Assembly (NCBI RefSeq): GCF_041435015.1
Contig: NZ_CP107989.1
Span: 7,502,001-7,566,000, forward strand
Reading direction: 5' to 3'
From: Streptomyces canus
Lineage (GTDB): Bacteria; Actinomycetota; Actinomycetes; Streptomycetales; Streptomycetaceae
Length of the DNA: 64,000 nt
Positions 30,190-39,625 of the stretch are shown here, piece by piece. The notes below the pieces were generated by a model that worked only from the letters and a program-made list of their open reading frames with translations, did not search any database and was not told the origin of the DNA. The translations under genes were made by a program, and so were the position numbers. Numbering within the stretch: the stretch's first letter is position 1; every line of letters begins with the position of its first letter.

Positions 30190-31953
30190 GTGACCGCCAC
30201 GCTCACCACCCCGACCGACACCGTCGACACCCCTGCCCACCGTGACGGCAACGTCCTGCGCTGGCTCGGCGGCTACACCGCGTCGATGATCGGCGACAGC
30301 GTCTACTACATCGCCCTGTCCTGGGCGGCCGTCCAGACCGGTACGCCCTCGCAGGCGGGCGTCGTGATGGCGGTCAGCGCGGTGCCGCGCGCCGTACTCA
30401 TGCTGGGCGGAGGAGTGATCGCCGACCGGTTCGGGCCACGCAGAGTCGTCATCATCAGTGACACGGTCCGCTGCGCGGCCGTGCTCGCGGTGGCGGGGCT
30501 GCTCTTCCTCACCGGGCCGGGCCTGTGGCCGCTGGCCCTGCTCGCGCTCGTCTTCGGCACCGTCGACGCGGTGTTCCTGCCGGCTGTGGGAGCCCTCCCC
30601 GCGCGCGTGACGAGCCGCGGGCAACTCGCGCGCGTGCAGGGCATGCGGGGCCTCGGCATCCGCTTCGCGAGCGTGGTCGGTGGACCGCTGGGCGGACTCG
30701 CGGTGGCGGTCGGAGGTGCGGCGGCGGCATTCACCTTCGCGGGGTTGCTGATCGCGGTGTCGGTGCCGCTGCTGATATCGGTACGGCTGCGGGAGCTGCC
30801 TGCCGGCGCCGCGACCCGGGAGGGAGCCGGGGCGGCCGACGGAGCGGTCGACGGAGCCGAAGGCACGGGGGTCTCCGGCGCGGGGTGCGGGGGCGCAGGA
30901 GGATCGGGCGGTGCGGACGCGGGGACGGCGGGTGGCGGCGAGCGGGTTGGTGGGGACGGTGGACGGGTGGTCCGGGGGCGGGTGGTCGGTCGTGGTCGTG
31001 GGGCAGGTGCGGCGGGCGGCGGCCGGGTGGTTGGTGAGGGCGGCGGTCAGGGGGTCCGTGGTGGTGGGGCGGGCCGCGGCCGGGTGGTTGGTGGGGGCGG
31101 TGGACGGGTGGTCCGGGGGCGGGTGGTTGGTCGTGGGGGTGGGACGGGTGCGGCGGCCGGCGGCCGGGTGATGGGTGAGGGCAGCGGGCGGGTGGTCCGT
31201 CGTGGTGGTGCGGCGGGCCGCAATCAGGTGGCTGGTGAGGGCGGCAGGCGGGTGGGCCGTCGAGGCGGTCGTGTGGGCGCGGTGGCCGACAGCGGTGAGC
31301 GGGTGGTCGGGGAGGCCGGGGGAGGCGCCCTCGGTCCTGGTGGTGCCGCCTGGCAGGACCTGGTCGTCGGGCTGCGCTACATCCGCCGTCACCGCGTCCT
31401 CGCCCCGCTGATGCTGGCCATCGCCCTCGGTGACCTCGGGTTCGTCGGACCGCTCAACGTCGGGCTCACCCTGCTCGCCGACGAGCGTGGCTGGGGTGCC
31501 TCCGGGATGGGCTGGGTGCTCGCCGGGTTCGGGGTCGGCGCCGGGGCCGCCTCCCTGCTGCTCGCCGTACGCGGCCGCGTGCCGCACGCCGGGCACGTGA
31601 TGGTGTACGCCTGTCTCGGCGGGGCGGTCGCGATCGGTGCCCTGGCCTTCGTGCCCGGGGTCCTCGCCGCCGTCGGGGTCGCCCTGCTGATCGGACTGCT
31701 CGCCGGACTCAGCGGCGCCCTGTGCGGCGCCCTGTTGCAGACCCAGGCCGATCCCGCCTACCTGGGCCGCGTCACCGCCGTCGCCTCACTGGTCAGTCTC
31801 GGATTCGCACCGCTGAGCATGCCCCTGTCGGCCGCCGCCATCGGCGCCTGGGGCACCGGACCGGTCTTCGTGGTCAGCGCGGTGGTGTGCGGGCTCGGCG
31901 GGCTGGTCGCGCTGTGCGCGCGGAACCTGCGCCGCGCCGAGCTCCCGACGTGA
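30190..31953 (+). CDS. MFS transporter with a repetitive Gly/Arg/Val-rich central insertion
   Basis: A 587-residue major facilitator protein, against about 410-430 for relatives. Six hydrophobic segments occupy residues 20-200 (GGGVIADRFGPRRVV is the loop 2-3 motif) and six more follow from about 388. Between them lies an insertion of about 180 residues made of Gly, Arg, Val and Ala, with a 47-residue tandem repeat. The insertion falls in the central cytoplasmic loop, so transport could be unaffected. It starts at GTG 30190, 14 nt after the ArsR-type regulator, which probably controls it. The substrate is unknown. Confidence 0.87.
   Translation: MTATLTTPTDTVDTPAHRDGNVLRWLGGYTASMIGDSVYYIALSWAAVQTGTPSQAGVVMAVSAVPRAVLMLGGGVIADRFGPRRVVIISDTVRCAAVLAVAGLLFLTGPGLWPLALLALVFGTVDAVFLPAVGALPARVTSRGQLARVQGMRGLGIRFASVVGGPLGGLAVAVGGAAAAFTFAGLLIAVSVPLLISVRLRELPAGAATREGAGAADGAVDGAEGTGVSGAGCGGAGGSGGADAGTAGGGERVGGDGGRVVRGRVVGRGRGAGAAGGGRVVGEGGGQGVRGGGAGRGRVVGGGGGRVVRGRVVGRGGGTGAAAGGRVMGEGSGRVVRRGGAAGRNQVAGEGGRRVGRRGGRVGAVADSGERVVGEAGGGALGPGGAAWQDLVVGLRYIRRHRVLAPLMLAIALGDLGFVGPLNVGLTLLADERGWGASGMGWVLAGFGVGAGAASLLLAVRGRVPHAGHVMVYACLGGAVAIGALAFVPGVLAAVGVALLIGLLAGLSGALCGALLQTQADPAYLGRVTAVASLVSLGFAPLSMPLSAAAIGAWGTGPVFVVSAVVCGLGGLVALCARNLRRAELPT
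30958..31239 (+). repeat. 141-bp in-frame tandem repeat inside the MFS gene
   Basis: Two imperfect 141-bp (47-codon) units begin at 30958 and 31099; both start with GGTGGACGGGTGGTCCGGGG, and a decayed third unit runs to about 31320. Smaller repeats of GGCCGGGTGGTTGGTGAGGG type occur inside each unit. They encode GGRVVRGRVVGRG- and GRVVGEG-type blocks at residues 257-350. The length is an exact multiple of three, so copy number can change without breaking the frame. Confidence 0.85.
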
Positions 31954-31955
31954 CC

Positions 31956-32591
31956 TCAGATCCCGAGCTCCTTCGCCTCGTGCAGCCTGGCGATCGCCTC
32001 CTTGTCGCCGTCCAGCTCCACCTTGGCCGCGCTCTGCCGGCCGTACAGGAACAGCAGCAGCTCCGACGGCTCACCGGTCACCGTGACGACCGGTGTGCCG
32101 CGGTGGGCGACCGCCGTCTGGCCGTCCGGGCGCCGCAGTACCAGGCCGGTGGGGACGCCGCGGCCCATCAGCCGGGCGGTGCGCTCCAGACGGGACCACA
32201 GGGCGTCCTGGAAGACGGAGTCCAGCTCGCGCGGCGCCCAGTCGGGGCGGGCCCGGCGGACGTCCTCGGTGTGGACGTAGAACTCGACCGTGTTCGACAG
32301 TTCCTCGACCTGCTTGAGCTGGAACGGCGAGAAGCGCGGTGGGCCCGTACGAATGAGCTGGATCAGCTCTTCGTAGGGCTTCTCGGAGAACTCGGTCATC
32401 ACCCGGTCCAGGCGGGACGCGAGCTGCTTGATCAGCAGGCCGCCGGCGGCGTCGGGACGGCGCTCGCGCACCACCACGTGCGCCGCGAGATCGCGGGTGA
32501 GCCAGCCCTCGCAGAGAGTGGGGGCGTCCGGGCCCTCGGCCTCCAACAGGTCGGCGAGGAGAAGTCGTTCACGCTTGGCGAAAGTCGACAT
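31956..32591 (-). CDS. TIGR03085-type metal-binding (DinB/MDMPI-like) protein
   Basis: A 211-residue protein of the DinB-like four-helix bundle group related to mycothiol-dependent maleylpyruvate isomerases. The N-terminal part ([34 protein letters not shown]) carries a His of the metal site, and [17 protein letters not shown] the second His/Asp region; a C-terminal beta domain follows. This matches the TIGR03085 family from memory. Function is unknown; mycothiol-dependent chemistry is possible. It converges tightly with the MFS gene, two nt between the stops, and is divergent from hisI. Confidence 0.85.
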   Translation of the reverse strand: MSTFAKRERLLLADLLEAEGPDAPTLCEGWLTRDLAAHVVVRERRPDAAGGLLIKQLASRLDRVMTEFSEKPYEELIQLIRTGPPRFSPFQLKQVEELSNTVEFYVHTEDVRRARPDWAPRELDSVFQDALWSRLERTARLMGRGVPTGLVLRRPDGQTAVAHRGTPVVTVTGEPSELLLFLYGRQSAAKVELDGDKEAIARLHEAKELGI

Positions 32592-32674
32592 GCAGTCAGC
32601 CTACGGCCGCCCGACGGGTCCGCCCAGTGGACACGGCGCCTGGCTTGTCGGTGGCGCGCGGCACAATGGCCATC

Positions 32675-33070
32675 ATGACCAGCACGCCCCAGCCCAGCAC
32701 CCTGGCCCCGGAGATCGCCGCGCGCCTCAAGCGCAGCGCCGACGGGCTCGTCCCCGCGATCGCCCAGCAGTACGACACCGGTGAGGTGCTCATGCTCGGC
32801 TGGATGGACGACGAGGCGCTGCACCGCACGCTGACCACCGGCCGCTGCACCTACTGGTCGCGCAGCCGCCGGGAGTACTGGGTCAAGGGCGACACCTCCG
32901 GCCACTTCCAGTGGGTCAAGTCCGTCGCCCTGGACTGCGACGCCGACACCGTGCTGGTCAAGGTCGACCAGGTCGGTGCCGCCTGCCACACCGGTGCGCG
33001 CACCTGCTTCGACGCGGACGTGCTCCTCAAGGACGGCGTTGATTCCGGTGCCGCCGCCTCGGATCAGTAA
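32675..33070 (+). CDS. hisI: Phosphoribosyl-AMP cyclohydrolase
   Basis: Hydrolyses the adenine ring of PR-AMP, the third step of histidine synthesis. The 131-residue monofunctional enzyme has [30 protein letters not shown], and the metal cysteines in LDCDADT and CHTGARTCF. The ATG at 32675 is taken; another ATG lies nine nt upstream and neither has a strong ribosome binding site. It is separated from the main his run by the ArsR/MFS genes and sits 11 nt ahead of trpE, so the two are probably cotranscribed. Confidence 0.95.
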   Translation: MTSTPQPSTLAPEIAARLKRSADGLVPAIAQQYDTGEVLMLGWMDDEALHRTLTTGRCTYWSRSRREYWVKGDTSGHFQWVKSVALDCDADTVLVKVDQVGAACHTGARTCFDADVLLKDGVDSGAAASDQ

Positions 33071-33081
33071 GGTCAGCCGCC

Positions 33082-34560
33082 ATGGACCTCGAGACCTTCC
33101 GCAAGCTGGCCACCGACCGCCGTGTCATCCCCGTCACGCGCAAGCTCCTGGCCGACGGCGACACCCCGGTCGCCCTCTACCGCAAGCTCGCCGCCGAGCG
33201 CCCCGGCACCTTCCTGCTGGAGTCCGCGGAGAACGGCCGCTCGTGGTCCCGCTACTCCTTCGTGGGCGTGCGCTCGGCCGCGACCCTGACGGCACGCGAC
33301 GGCCAGGCCCACTGGCTCGGTACCCCGCCGGTCGGCGTCCCCGTCGACGGCGACCCGCTCGCCGCCCTGCGCGCCACCATCGAGACCCTGCACACCCCGC
33401 ACCAGGAGGGACTGCCGCCCTTCACCGGCGGCATGGTCGGCTATCTCGGCTACGACATCGTCCGCCGCCTGGAGAAGATCGGCCCCGGCGACCGCGACGA
33501 CCTGAAGCTCCCCGAGCTGACCATGCTCCTGACCAGCGACCTCGCCGTCATGGACCACTGGGAGGGCTCGGTCCTGCTGATCGCCAACGCGATCAACCAC
33601 AACGACCTCGACACCGGCGTGGACGAGGCCCACGCCGACGCGGTGGCCCGCCTGGACGCCATGGAGGCGGACCTGTCCCGCGCGGTGGCCCAGCCCCCGG
33701 CGGTCCTGCCGCCCTCCGAGCTGCCCGAGTACACCGCGCTCTGGGGCGGCCCCGACTTCCAGGAGGCCGTCGAGGACATCAAGGAGCGCATCCGGGCCGG
33801 GGAGGCCTTCCAGGTCGTCCCCTCCCAGCGCTTCGAGACGCCGTGCACGGCAAGCGCGTTGGACGTCTACCGCGTCCTGAGGGCCACGAATCCGTCCCCG
33901 TACATGTACCTGTTCCGCTTCGACGGCTTCGACGTCGTGGGCTCGTCCCCCGAGGCCCTGGTCAAGGTCGAGGACGGGCACGCCATGGTGCACCCCATCG
34001 CCGGCACCCGGTGGCGCGGGGCGACCCCGCAGGAGGACCAGGCCCTCGCCGACGAGCTGCTCGCCGACCCCAAGGAGCGCGCCGAGCACCTGATGCTGGT
34101 GGACCTCGGCCGCAACGACCTGGGGCGCGTCTGCGAGCCGGGCTCCGTGGAAGTCGTCGACTTCATGTCCGTCGAGCGGTACTCCCACGTGATGCACATC
34201 GTCTCGACGGTCACCGGCAAGGTCGCGCAGGGCCGCACCGCCTTCGACGTCCTGACCGCCTGCTTCCCCGCGGGCACCCTCTCCGGCGCCCCCAAGCCCC
34301 GCGCGATGCAGATCATCGACGAACTCGAGCCGTCCCGGCGCGGGTTGTACGGCGGCTGCGTCGGCTACCTCGACTTCGCCGGCGACTCCGACACCGCGAT
34401 CGCGATCCGTACGGCCCTCCTCCGCGGCGGCACGGCCTACGTCCAGGCCGGCGCCGGCATCGTCGCCGACTCCGACCCGGTCGCCGAGGACACGGAGTGC
34501 CGCAACAAGGCGGCGGCCGTCCTGCGGGCGGTCCACACGGCGAACCGGCTCGGCAAGTAG
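33082..34560 (+). CDS. trpE: Anthranilate synthase component I
   Basis: Converts chorismate to anthranilate, with TrpG supplying ammonia; trpG is not in the window. The 492-residue protein carries the tryptophan feedback motif LLESAE (45-50), [10 protein letters not shown], the chorismate-binding core [10 protein letters not shown] and PIAGTRWRG, and [11 protein letters not shown]. Only 11 nt separate it from hisI, so no leader-peptide attenuator can lie between them. A hairpin follows the stop. Confidence 0.97.
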   Translation: MDLETFRKLATDRRVIPVTRKLLADGDTPVALYRKLAAERPGTFLLESAENGRSWSRYSFVGVRSAATLTARDGQAHWLGTPPVGVPVDGDPLAALRATIETLHTPHQEGLPPFTGGMVGYLGYDIVRRLEKIGPGDRDDLKLPELTMLLTSDLAVMDHWEGSVLLIANAINHNDLDTGVDEAHADAVARLDAMEADLSRAVAQPPAVLPPSELPEYTALWGGPDFQEAVEDIKERIRAGEAFQVVPSQRFETPCTASALDVYRVLRATNPSPYMYLFRFDGFDVVGSSPEALVKVEDGHAMVHPIAGTRWRGATPQEDQALADELLADPKERAEHLMLVDLGRNDLGRVCEPGSVEVVDFMSVERYSHVMHIVSTVTGKVAQGRTAFDVLTACFPAGTLSGAPKPRAMQIIDELEPSRRGLYGGCVGYLDFAGDSDTAIAIRTALLRGGTAYVQAGAGIVADSDPVAEDTECRNKAAAVLRAVHTANRLGK

Positions 34561-34596
34561 GGGTCTTCACCGAGGAATGGGGCGCTTCTCACGGAG

Positions 34597-34620
34597 CCCC
34601 GGGTGCCCGTTCGCCCGGGG
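34597..34620 (+). terminator. Hairpin after trpE
   Basis: The arms CCCCGGG and CCCGGGG pair with a 10-nt loop, 36 nt after trpE and 20 nt before the next start. It may weaken read-through from trpE into the following membrane-protein gene. Confidence 0.45.
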
Positions 34621-34640
34621 TTCGGGTGATAGTGGGGTAC

Positions 34641-35273
34641 GTGACTGCTGTACCTCACCCCCGTTCCGAAGCCGCCGGACCCGCCAGGGCCGGACGTCTG
34701 AGTCTCGCCGTCGCTCTGCTGTGCGGCGCGCTCGGCGCCGCCGTGGCGCTGCTGGCCACCCGTCAGCGGTGGTCCGAGGGCACCGCGACCGTGGCAGGCG
34801 GCGCCTTTCCCCTGACCGCCAAGGGCAGTGACGTCACGGGCGTCCCCGCCGCCCTGGCCATAGTGGGCCTCGCCGCGCTCGTCGCCGTCTTCGCCGTCCG
34901 CAAGGCCGGGCGGCTCCTGGTCGCCGCGCTGCTCGCGCTCTCCGGCGCGGGGATCGTCGCCGCGGCGCTGTTCGGGGCGAGTGACGCGTCCGCCCTGGAC
35001 GAGCAGGCGGCCCAGGCCTCCGGCGACACCTCGGCGACGGTCGCCGCTCTCTCCCACACCGCCTGGCCGTACGTCGCGGTGGTGGGCGGTGCGCTGATCC
35101 TGCTCGCCGGGTTGCTGGCGCTGCGCTACGGGCGGTCGTGGCCCGCGATGTCCGGGCGGTACGAGCGGGACGGGGCGCCTCGGGTGCGTCGTAAGGCGGC
35201 CGTTGTGGATCCCGACCGGCCCGAGGACATCTGGAAGGCCCTGGACCGGGGAGAGGATCCCACGGGGGCGTAG
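34641..35273 (+). CDS. Trp biosynthesis-associated membrane protein (TIGR02234 type)
   Basis: A 210-residue protein with four hydrophobic segments (about 20-42, 73-92, 96-118 and 148-168) and a charged tail. The LLATRQRWSEGTA stretch after the first helix and the position after trpE match the TIGR02234 family, found in actinobacterial trp regions. No function is established. Three GTG starts are close together (34626, 34632, 34641); 34641 is chosen because GGGG lies just upstream, but the choice is weak. Confidence 0.82.
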   Translation: MTAVPHPRSEAAGPARAGRLSLAVALLCGALGAAVALLATRQRWSEGTATVAGGAFPLTAKGSDVTGVPAALAIVGLAALVAVFAVRKAGRLLVAALLALSGAGIVAAALFGASDASALDEQAAQASGDTSATVAALSHTAWPYVAVVGGALILLAGLLALRYGRSWPAMSGRYERDGAPRVRRKAAVVDPDRPEDIWKALDRGEDPTGA

Positions 35274-35379
35274 CGGTCGCCCGCGAAGCGCGACCCCGGA
35301 TCACTTCGTGCCCTCGCGTGCGGGACAATGACTTCGAGCGTCGGGCTCAGACACGTACTTCAGCACCTAGGAGCAAGCA

Positions 35380-35631
35380 ATGGCGGGCAGCAGCCACGGT
35401 CACACCCCGGCCGCCTGGACCGGTGTCACGATCGCCTTCATCGGTTTCTGCGTCGCGGGCGCCTTCATGGTGATGGCCCAGCCGGCGGGCTTCTGGGCCG
35501 GTATGGCGATCGTGGTCATCGGTGGTGTCGTCGGCTGGATCATGAGCGCGATGGGGATGGGCATGCCCAAGGACGCCCACAAGGCACTCGTCACCTCGCA
35601 GCAGCGTGAGACGGCCGAGGCCAAGAGCTGA
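35380..35631 (+). CDS. HGxxPAAW-family small membrane protein
   Basis: An 83-residue protein whose N-terminus reads SHGHTPAAWTGV, the signature of the HGxxPAAW family. Two hydrophobic segments follow at about 15-34 and 39-60, and the tail is basic and hydrophilic. Its position between the trpE and trpC groups is usual for Streptomyces. Function is unknown. The ATG at 35380 has GGAG about 10 nt upstream. A perfect hairpin follows. Confidence 0.85.
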   Translation: MAGSSHGHTPAAWTGVTIAFIGFCVAGAFMVMAQPAGFWAGMAIVVIGGVVGWIMSAMGMGMPKDAHKALVTSQQRETAEAKS

Positions 35632-35649
35632 CACGCGGAGAACCTCGTG

Positions 35650-35686
35650 GAGGGGCGGCCGGGCGGGAGCGCCGGGGCCGCCCCTC
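35650..35686 (+). terminator. 11-bp perfect hairpin after the HGxxPAAW gene
   Basis: The arms GAGGGGCGGCC and GGCCGCCCCTC pair perfectly around a 15-nt loop, 18 nt after the stop. The DUF2752 gene starts 29 nt later, so the structure probably separates the two transcripts. Confidence 0.65.
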
Positions 35687-35715
35687 ACGCGCGCGCGGGG
35701 CCTTAACAGGGCACA

Positions 35716-36144
35716 ATGCGAGGCGTGAACGCCGACACCCAGCGCGCACCCCGACTCACCGGGCTCGCCGTCCCGGGCGGAATCCTGGCGGTCGTCGCCG
35801 GGGCCTTCGCGTACGTGGGGACCGTGGACCCCAACCAGCCCGGCCACTATCCCGTCTGTCCGCTCTACCTGATCACCGGCCTCTACTGTCCCGGCTGCGG
35901 CGGTCTGCGCAGCGCGCACGCGTTCATCCACGGTGACTTCCCGGCCGCCCTCCAGGACAACGCGATGGCCGTTGTGGGCTATCTGGGCTTCGCCGTGCTG
36001 TGGACCGTCTGGGTGGTCCGCGCGGCGCGCGGCCGACCGCTGCGGCTCGGTCTCGGACCGGTGCACCTGTGGACACTGGGCACATTGCTGCTGGTCTTCA
36101 CGGTTGTCCGGAACCTGCCGTTCGGTGGCTGGCTTCATCCTTGA
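35716..36144 (+). CDS. DUF2752 membrane protein
   Basis: A 142-residue protein with the DUF2752 hallmark: CPLYLITGLYCPGCGGLRSAHA (Cys48, Cys58 and Cys61 region, an intramembrane CPGCG motif), flanked by hydrophobic segments at about 15-35, 80-102 and 117-132. Homologues are widespread and uncharacterised. A GTG at 35725 is an alternative start. It lies 138 nt upstream of trpC on the same strand. Confidence 0.88.
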   Translation: MRGVNADTQRAPRLTGLAVPGGILAVVAGAFAYVGTVDPNQPGHYPVCPLYLITGLYCPGCGGLRSAHAFIHGDFPAALQDNAMAVVGYLGFAVLWTVWVVRAARGRPLRLGLGPVHLWTLGTLLLVFTVVRNLPFGGWLHP

Positions 36145-36282
36145 TCAACTGATGAACGTCCAGGTAGTGGGACCGGCGTCAACCGGATGCGAGGCCTACG
36201 CCCTCCTGCGGATACCATCGCAGTGACCACTTGTTTTCATCAGTCGCCGGAACTGCCGACCGTCTGGAAGGGGGCCGCTCGC

Positions 36283-37092
36283 GTGAGTGTGCTCGACGAG
36301 ATCATCGACGGAGTCCGTGCCGACCTCGCGGAACGGCAGGCGCGCGTCAGCCTCGACGAGCTCAAGGAGCGCGCGGCGAAGGCTCCCGCGGCCAAGGACG
36401 GCGTGGCCGCCCTGCGCGGCGACGGCGTCAAGGTCATCTGCGAGGTCAAGCGCTCCAGCCCCTCCAAGGGCGCGCTGGCCGCGATCGCCGACCCGGCGGG
36501 CCTGGCCGCGGACTACGAGGCGGGCGGCGCGGCCGTCATCTCCGTCCTCACCGAACAGCGCCGCTTCGGCGGCTCGCTGGCCGACCTGGAGGCCGTCCGC
36601 GCGCGCGTGGACATCCCGGTCCTGCGCAAGGACTTCATCGTCACGTCGTACCAGCTCTGGGAGGCCCGGGCCTACGGCGCCGACCTCGTGCTGCTCATCG
36701 TCGCGGCCCTGGAGCAGCCCGCCCTGGAGTCCCTCATCGAGCGCGCCGAGTCCATCGGACTCACCCCGCTCGTCGAGGTCCACGACGAGGACGAGGTCGA
36801 GCGCGCGGTGGACGCCGGCGCGAAGATCATCGGCGTCAACGCGCGTAACCTCAAGACCCTCGAGGTCGACCGCGGCACCTTCGAGCGCGTCGCTCCCGAG
36901 ATCCCCGCCCACCTCGTCAAGATCGCCGAGTCCGGCGTCCGCGGCCCGCACGACCTGATCGCCTACGCCAACGCCGGCGCCGACGCGGTCCTGGTGGGCG
37001 AGTCCCTGGTCACCGGCAAGGACCCCAAGACGGCGGTCTCCGACCTGGTGGCGGCGGGCGAGCATCCGGCTCTCCGGCACGGGCGCGGCTGA
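36283..37092 (+). CDS. trpC: Indole-3-glycerol phosphate synthase
   Basis: A 269-residue monofunctional TIM-barrel enzyme converting CdRP to indoleglycerol phosphate. Catalytic motifs are [36 protein letters not shown] and AESGV. Actinobacterial trpC is not fused to trpF, whose job PriA does. The GTG at 36283 follows GGAAGGGGG. The 138-nt region before it holds a 24-codon ORF (36150-36224) with no Trp codon, so a classic attenuator is not evident. It begins the trpC-trpM-trpB-trpA run. Confidence 0.97.
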   Translation: MSVLDEIIDGVRADLAERQARVSLDELKERAAKAPAAKDGVAALRGDGVKVICEVKRSSPSKGALAAIADPAGLAADYEAGGAAVISVLTEQRRFGGSLADLEAVRARVDIPVLRKDFIVTSYQLWEARAYGADLVLLIVAALEQPALESLIERAESIGLTPLVEVHDEDEVERAVDAGAKIIGVNARNLKTLEVDRGTFERVAPEIPAHLVKIAESGVRGPHDLIAYANAGADAVLVGESLVTGKDPKTAVSDLVAAGEHPALRHGRG

Positions 37093-37113
37093 TCTTTCGC
37101 TAGGCTTGCCCCG

Positions 37114-37299
37114 ATGACGCTCACGACGACAACCACGGACAGGTACGCCCGCCTCGCGCGCGGCTGCCGCCCCCGTGGTTGCCGCGCGCCCGCACGCAGG
37201 GTGCACGGTCGTCGGGTGCGATACGTCATCGGAGACGAACCCGGCCAGGTGAACGGCATGCGATGGCAGCGCCCCGTCAGGGGCGCGGGGCTGTATTGA
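37114..37299 (+). CDS. trpM: TrpM-like small basic protein (TrpX)
   Basis: A 61-residue, Arg-rich protein starting MTLTTTTTDRYARLARGC, lying between trpC and trpB where S. coelicolor has trpM (formerly trpX), reported to modulate tryptophan synthesis and development. Residues 20-35 are strongly basic with two Cys (RGCRPRGCRAP). The last ten residues are encoded by a dispersed-repeat-like hairpin element, so the native C-terminus is set by that element. It begins 21 nt after trpC. Identification is by position and recalled sequence. Confidence 0.8.
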   Translation: MTLTTTTTDRYARLARGCRPRGCRAPARRVHGRRVRYVIGDEPGQVNGMRWQRPVRGAGLY

Positions 37300-37345
37300 T
37301 CAGCGGCTACCGCCGCGCGGGCGCGACCGGCCACAACGGTCCCGC
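37266..37345 (+). repeat. Streptomyces dispersed GC-rich hairpin repeat
   Basis: Contains GCGCCCC-GTCA-GGGGCGC (37269-37286, 7-bp stem) and GCGGC-TACC-GCCGC, followed by a GCGGGCGCGACC block and CCACAACGG. This arrangement is, from memory, an abundant intergenic repeat of Streptomyces genomes. Here it covers the last ten codons of trpM and most of the gap to trpB, where its hairpins could stall transcription or stabilise the upstream mRNA. Confidence 0.6.
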
Positions 37346-37414
37346 GGCCGACCGACTGTCTCCGCCCCCACGGCGAATGGTGTCTTTTCCACGCACTCAC
37401 CGTGAGGTATTGCC

Positions 37415-38701
37415 ATGCCCAGCGAGTTCTTCATCCCCGACCCCGAGGGTCAGATCCCCAGCGCCGAAGGCTACTTCGGCGCGTTCGGCGGCAAGTTCAT
37501 CCCGGAGGCCCTCGTCGCCGCCGTGGACGAGGTCGCCGTCGAGTACGACAAGGCCAAGCACGACCCCGAGTTCGCCCGTGAGCTGGACGACCTGCTGGTC
37601 AACTACACCGGCCGCCCGAGTTCGCTCACCGAGGTCCCCCGTTTCGCCGCGGAGGCGGGCGGCGCCCGGATCTTCCTGAAGCGGGAAGACCTCAACCACA
37701 CCGGCTCCCACAAGATCAACAACGTCCTCGGCCAGGCCCTGCTCACCCGGCGCATGGGCAAGACCCGGGTGATCGCGGAGACGGGTGCCGGTCAGCACGG
37801 CGTCGCCACGGCCACCGCCTGCGCGCTCTTCGGTCTCGAATGCACCATCTACATGGGCGAGATCGACACCCAGCGCCAGGCCCTCAACGTGGCCCGGATG
37901 CGCATGCTCGGCGCCGAGGTCATCGCCGTGAAGTCCGGCAGCCGCACGCTCAAGGACGCGATCAACGAGGCCTTCCGCGACTGGGTCGCCAACGTCGACC
38001 ACACGCACTACCTGTTCGGCACGGTCGCCGGACCCCACCCCTTCCCGGCCATGGTCCGCGACTTCCACCGAGTGATCGGCGTCGAGGCCCGCCGCCAGCT
38101 CCTGGAGCGCGCCGGCCGTCTCCCCGACGCGGCCATCGCCTGCGTCGGCGGCGGTTCGAACGCCATCGGTCTGTTCCACGCCTTCATCCCGGACACCGGC
38201 GTACGCCTCATCGGGTGCGAGCCCGCCGGGCACGGTGTGGAGACCGGTGAACACGCGGCGACCCTCACCGCGGGTGAGCCCGGCATCCTGCACGGTTCCC
38301 GTTCCTACGTCCTCCAGGACGAGGAGGGCCAGATCACCGAGCCGTACTCCATCTCGGCCGGTCTGGACTACCCGGGCATCGGCCCCGAGCACTCCTACCT
38401 CAAGGACAGCGGCCGCGGCGAGTACCGCGCGGTCACCGACGACGCGGCGATGCAGGCCCTGCGCCTGCTCTCGCGCACCGAGGGCATCATCCCGGCCATC
38501 GAGAGCGCCCACGCGCTGGCCGGTGCCCTGGAGGTCGGCAAGGAGCTCGGCAAGGACGGACTGATCGTCGTCAACCTGTCCGGCCGCGGCGACAAGGACA
38601 TGGACACGGCCGCCCGCTACTTCGACCTGTACGACACCGACGCCCAGGTCGCCGCCGACCAGGACGCCGACACCGCCGAGATCGAGGGGGACGCCAAGTG
38701 A
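37415..38701 (+). CDS. trpB: Tryptophan synthase beta subunit
   Basis: PLP-dependent subunit of 428 residues joining indole and serine. The PLP lysine is Lys100 in [17 protein letters not shown] and GGGSNAIG form the cofactor and phosphate sites. GTGAGG lies nine nt before the ATG. The C-terminus is slightly extended and acidic. The stop overlaps trpA by 4 nt (GTGA), consistent with equal synthesis of the alpha and beta chains. Confidence 0.97.
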   Translation: MPSEFFIPDPEGQIPSAEGYFGAFGGKFIPEALVAAVDEVAVEYDKAKHDPEFARELDDLLVNYTGRPSSLTEVPRFAAEAGGARIFLKREDLNHTGSHKINNVLGQALLTRRMGKTRVIAETGAGQHGVATATACALFGLECTIYMGEIDTQRQALNVARMRMLGAEVIAVKSGSRTLKDAINEAFRDWVANVDHTHYLFGTVAGPHPFPAMVRDFHRVIGVEARRQLLERAGRLPDAAIACVGGGSNAIGLFHAFIPDTGVRLIGCEPAGHGVETGEHAATLTAGEPGILHGSRSYVLQDEEGQITEPYSISAGLDYPGIGPEHSYLKDSGRGEYRAVTDDAAMQALRLLSRTEGIIPAIESAHALAGALEVGKELGKDGLIVVNLSGRGDKDMDTAARYFDLYDTDAQVAADQDADTAEIEGDAK

Positions 38702-39522
38702 GCGGGAACATTCAGCTGCTGTCCGACACCCTCGCCGGTGCCAAGGCCGAGGGCCGTGCCGCGCTCGTCGCCTACCTCCCGGCCGGGTTCCCGACCGTGG
38801 ACGGCGGGATCGAGGCGATCAAGGCCGCGTTCGACGGCGGTGCCGACGTCGTCGAGGTGGGTCTGCCGCACAGCGACCCCGTCCTCGACGGCCCCGTCAT
38901 CCAGACCGCCGACGACATCGCCCTGCGCGGCGGCGTCAAGATCGCGGACGTCATGCGCACGGTCAAGGAGACCTACGAGGCCACCGGGAAACCGGTGCTC
39001 GTGATGACGTACTGGAACCCCATCGACCGTTACGGCGTCGAGCGCTTCACGGCCGAGCTCGCCGAGGCGGGCGGCGCGGGCTGCATCCTGCCCGACCTGC
39101 CGGTGCAGGAGTCGGCGCTGTGGAGGGAGCACGCGCAGAAGCACGCGCTCGCCACGGTCTTCGTGGTCGCGCCCAGCAGCAAGGACGCGCGGCTCGCCGA
39201 GATCACCGCGGCCGGCAGCGGATTCGTCTACGCCGCCTCGCTGATGGGCGTCACGGGCACCCGTGAGTCGGTCGGGGCGCAGGCCCAGGACCTGGTCGAA
39301 CGGACCCGGGTCGCCGGTGCCGGTGCCGACCTGCCGGTCTGCGTCGGGCTCGGCGTCTCCAACGCCGCGCAGGCCGCCGAGGTGGCCGGCTTCGCCGACG
39401 GCGTGATCGTCGGCTCGGCCTTCGTGAAGCGGATGCTCGACGCCGCGGACGACAAGGCCGGGGTGGAGGGCGTCCGCGCACTCGCGGGCGAGCTGGCGAA
39501 GGGCGTGCGCCGACAGGCGTGA
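38698..39522 (+). CDS. trpA: Tryptophan synthase alpha subunit
   Basis: A 274-residue TIM barrel that cleaves indoleglycerol phosphate. The catalytic Glu53 and Asp64 sit in [16 protein letters not shown], and GVTGTR and the [10 protein letters not shown] loop bind the phosphate. The GTG start lies in the trpB stop. A 12-bp perfect hairpin 63 nt downstream ends the trp run. Confidence 0.97.
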   Translation: MSGNIQLLSDTLAGAKAEGRAALVAYLPAGFPTVDGGIEAIKAAFDGGADVVEVGLPHSDPVLDGPVIQTADDIALRGGVKIADVMRTVKETYEATGKPVLVMTYWNPIDRYGVERFTAELAEAGGAGCILPDLPVQESALWREHAQKHALATVFVVAPSSKDARLAEITAAGSGFVYAASLMGVTGTRESVGAQAQDLVERTRVAGAGADLPVCVGLGVSNAAQAAEVAGFADGVIVGSAFVKRMLDAADDKAGVEGVRALAGELAKGVRRQA

Positions 39523-39584
39523 CCCTGCCGCGGCCCGTCATGGCGCAGTGAGATATTCGGTCACTCGAAGGGGTGGTCCTGGGG

Positions 39585-39611
39585 CCGGGGAGGCGCGGTG
39601 CGCCTCCCCGG
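39585..39611 (+). terminator. trpA terminator, 12-bp perfect hairpin
   Basis: The arms CCGGGGAGGCGC and GCGCCTCCCCGG pair perfectly around a 3-nt loop. It sits between trpA and the DsbA-like gene, only 14 nt ahead of that gene's GTG, so it could also lower translation of read-through transcripts. Confidence 0.75.
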
Positions 39612-39625
39612 TTCGTTCTGCGGGT

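Noticed and set aside
30187..31596. A minus-strand Pro/Thr/His-rich frame opposite the MFS gene, looking like a repetitive surface protein
   Set aside because: Its repeats are the reverse complement of the Gly/Arg repeat in the MFS gene, and the rest is antisense to clear membrane helices. No ribosome binding site was seen.
36145..36282. A possible trp leader peptide before trpC
   Set aside because: The only short ORF (36150-36224) has no Trp codon, and no terminator/antiterminator pair was found. Control by other means is more likely.
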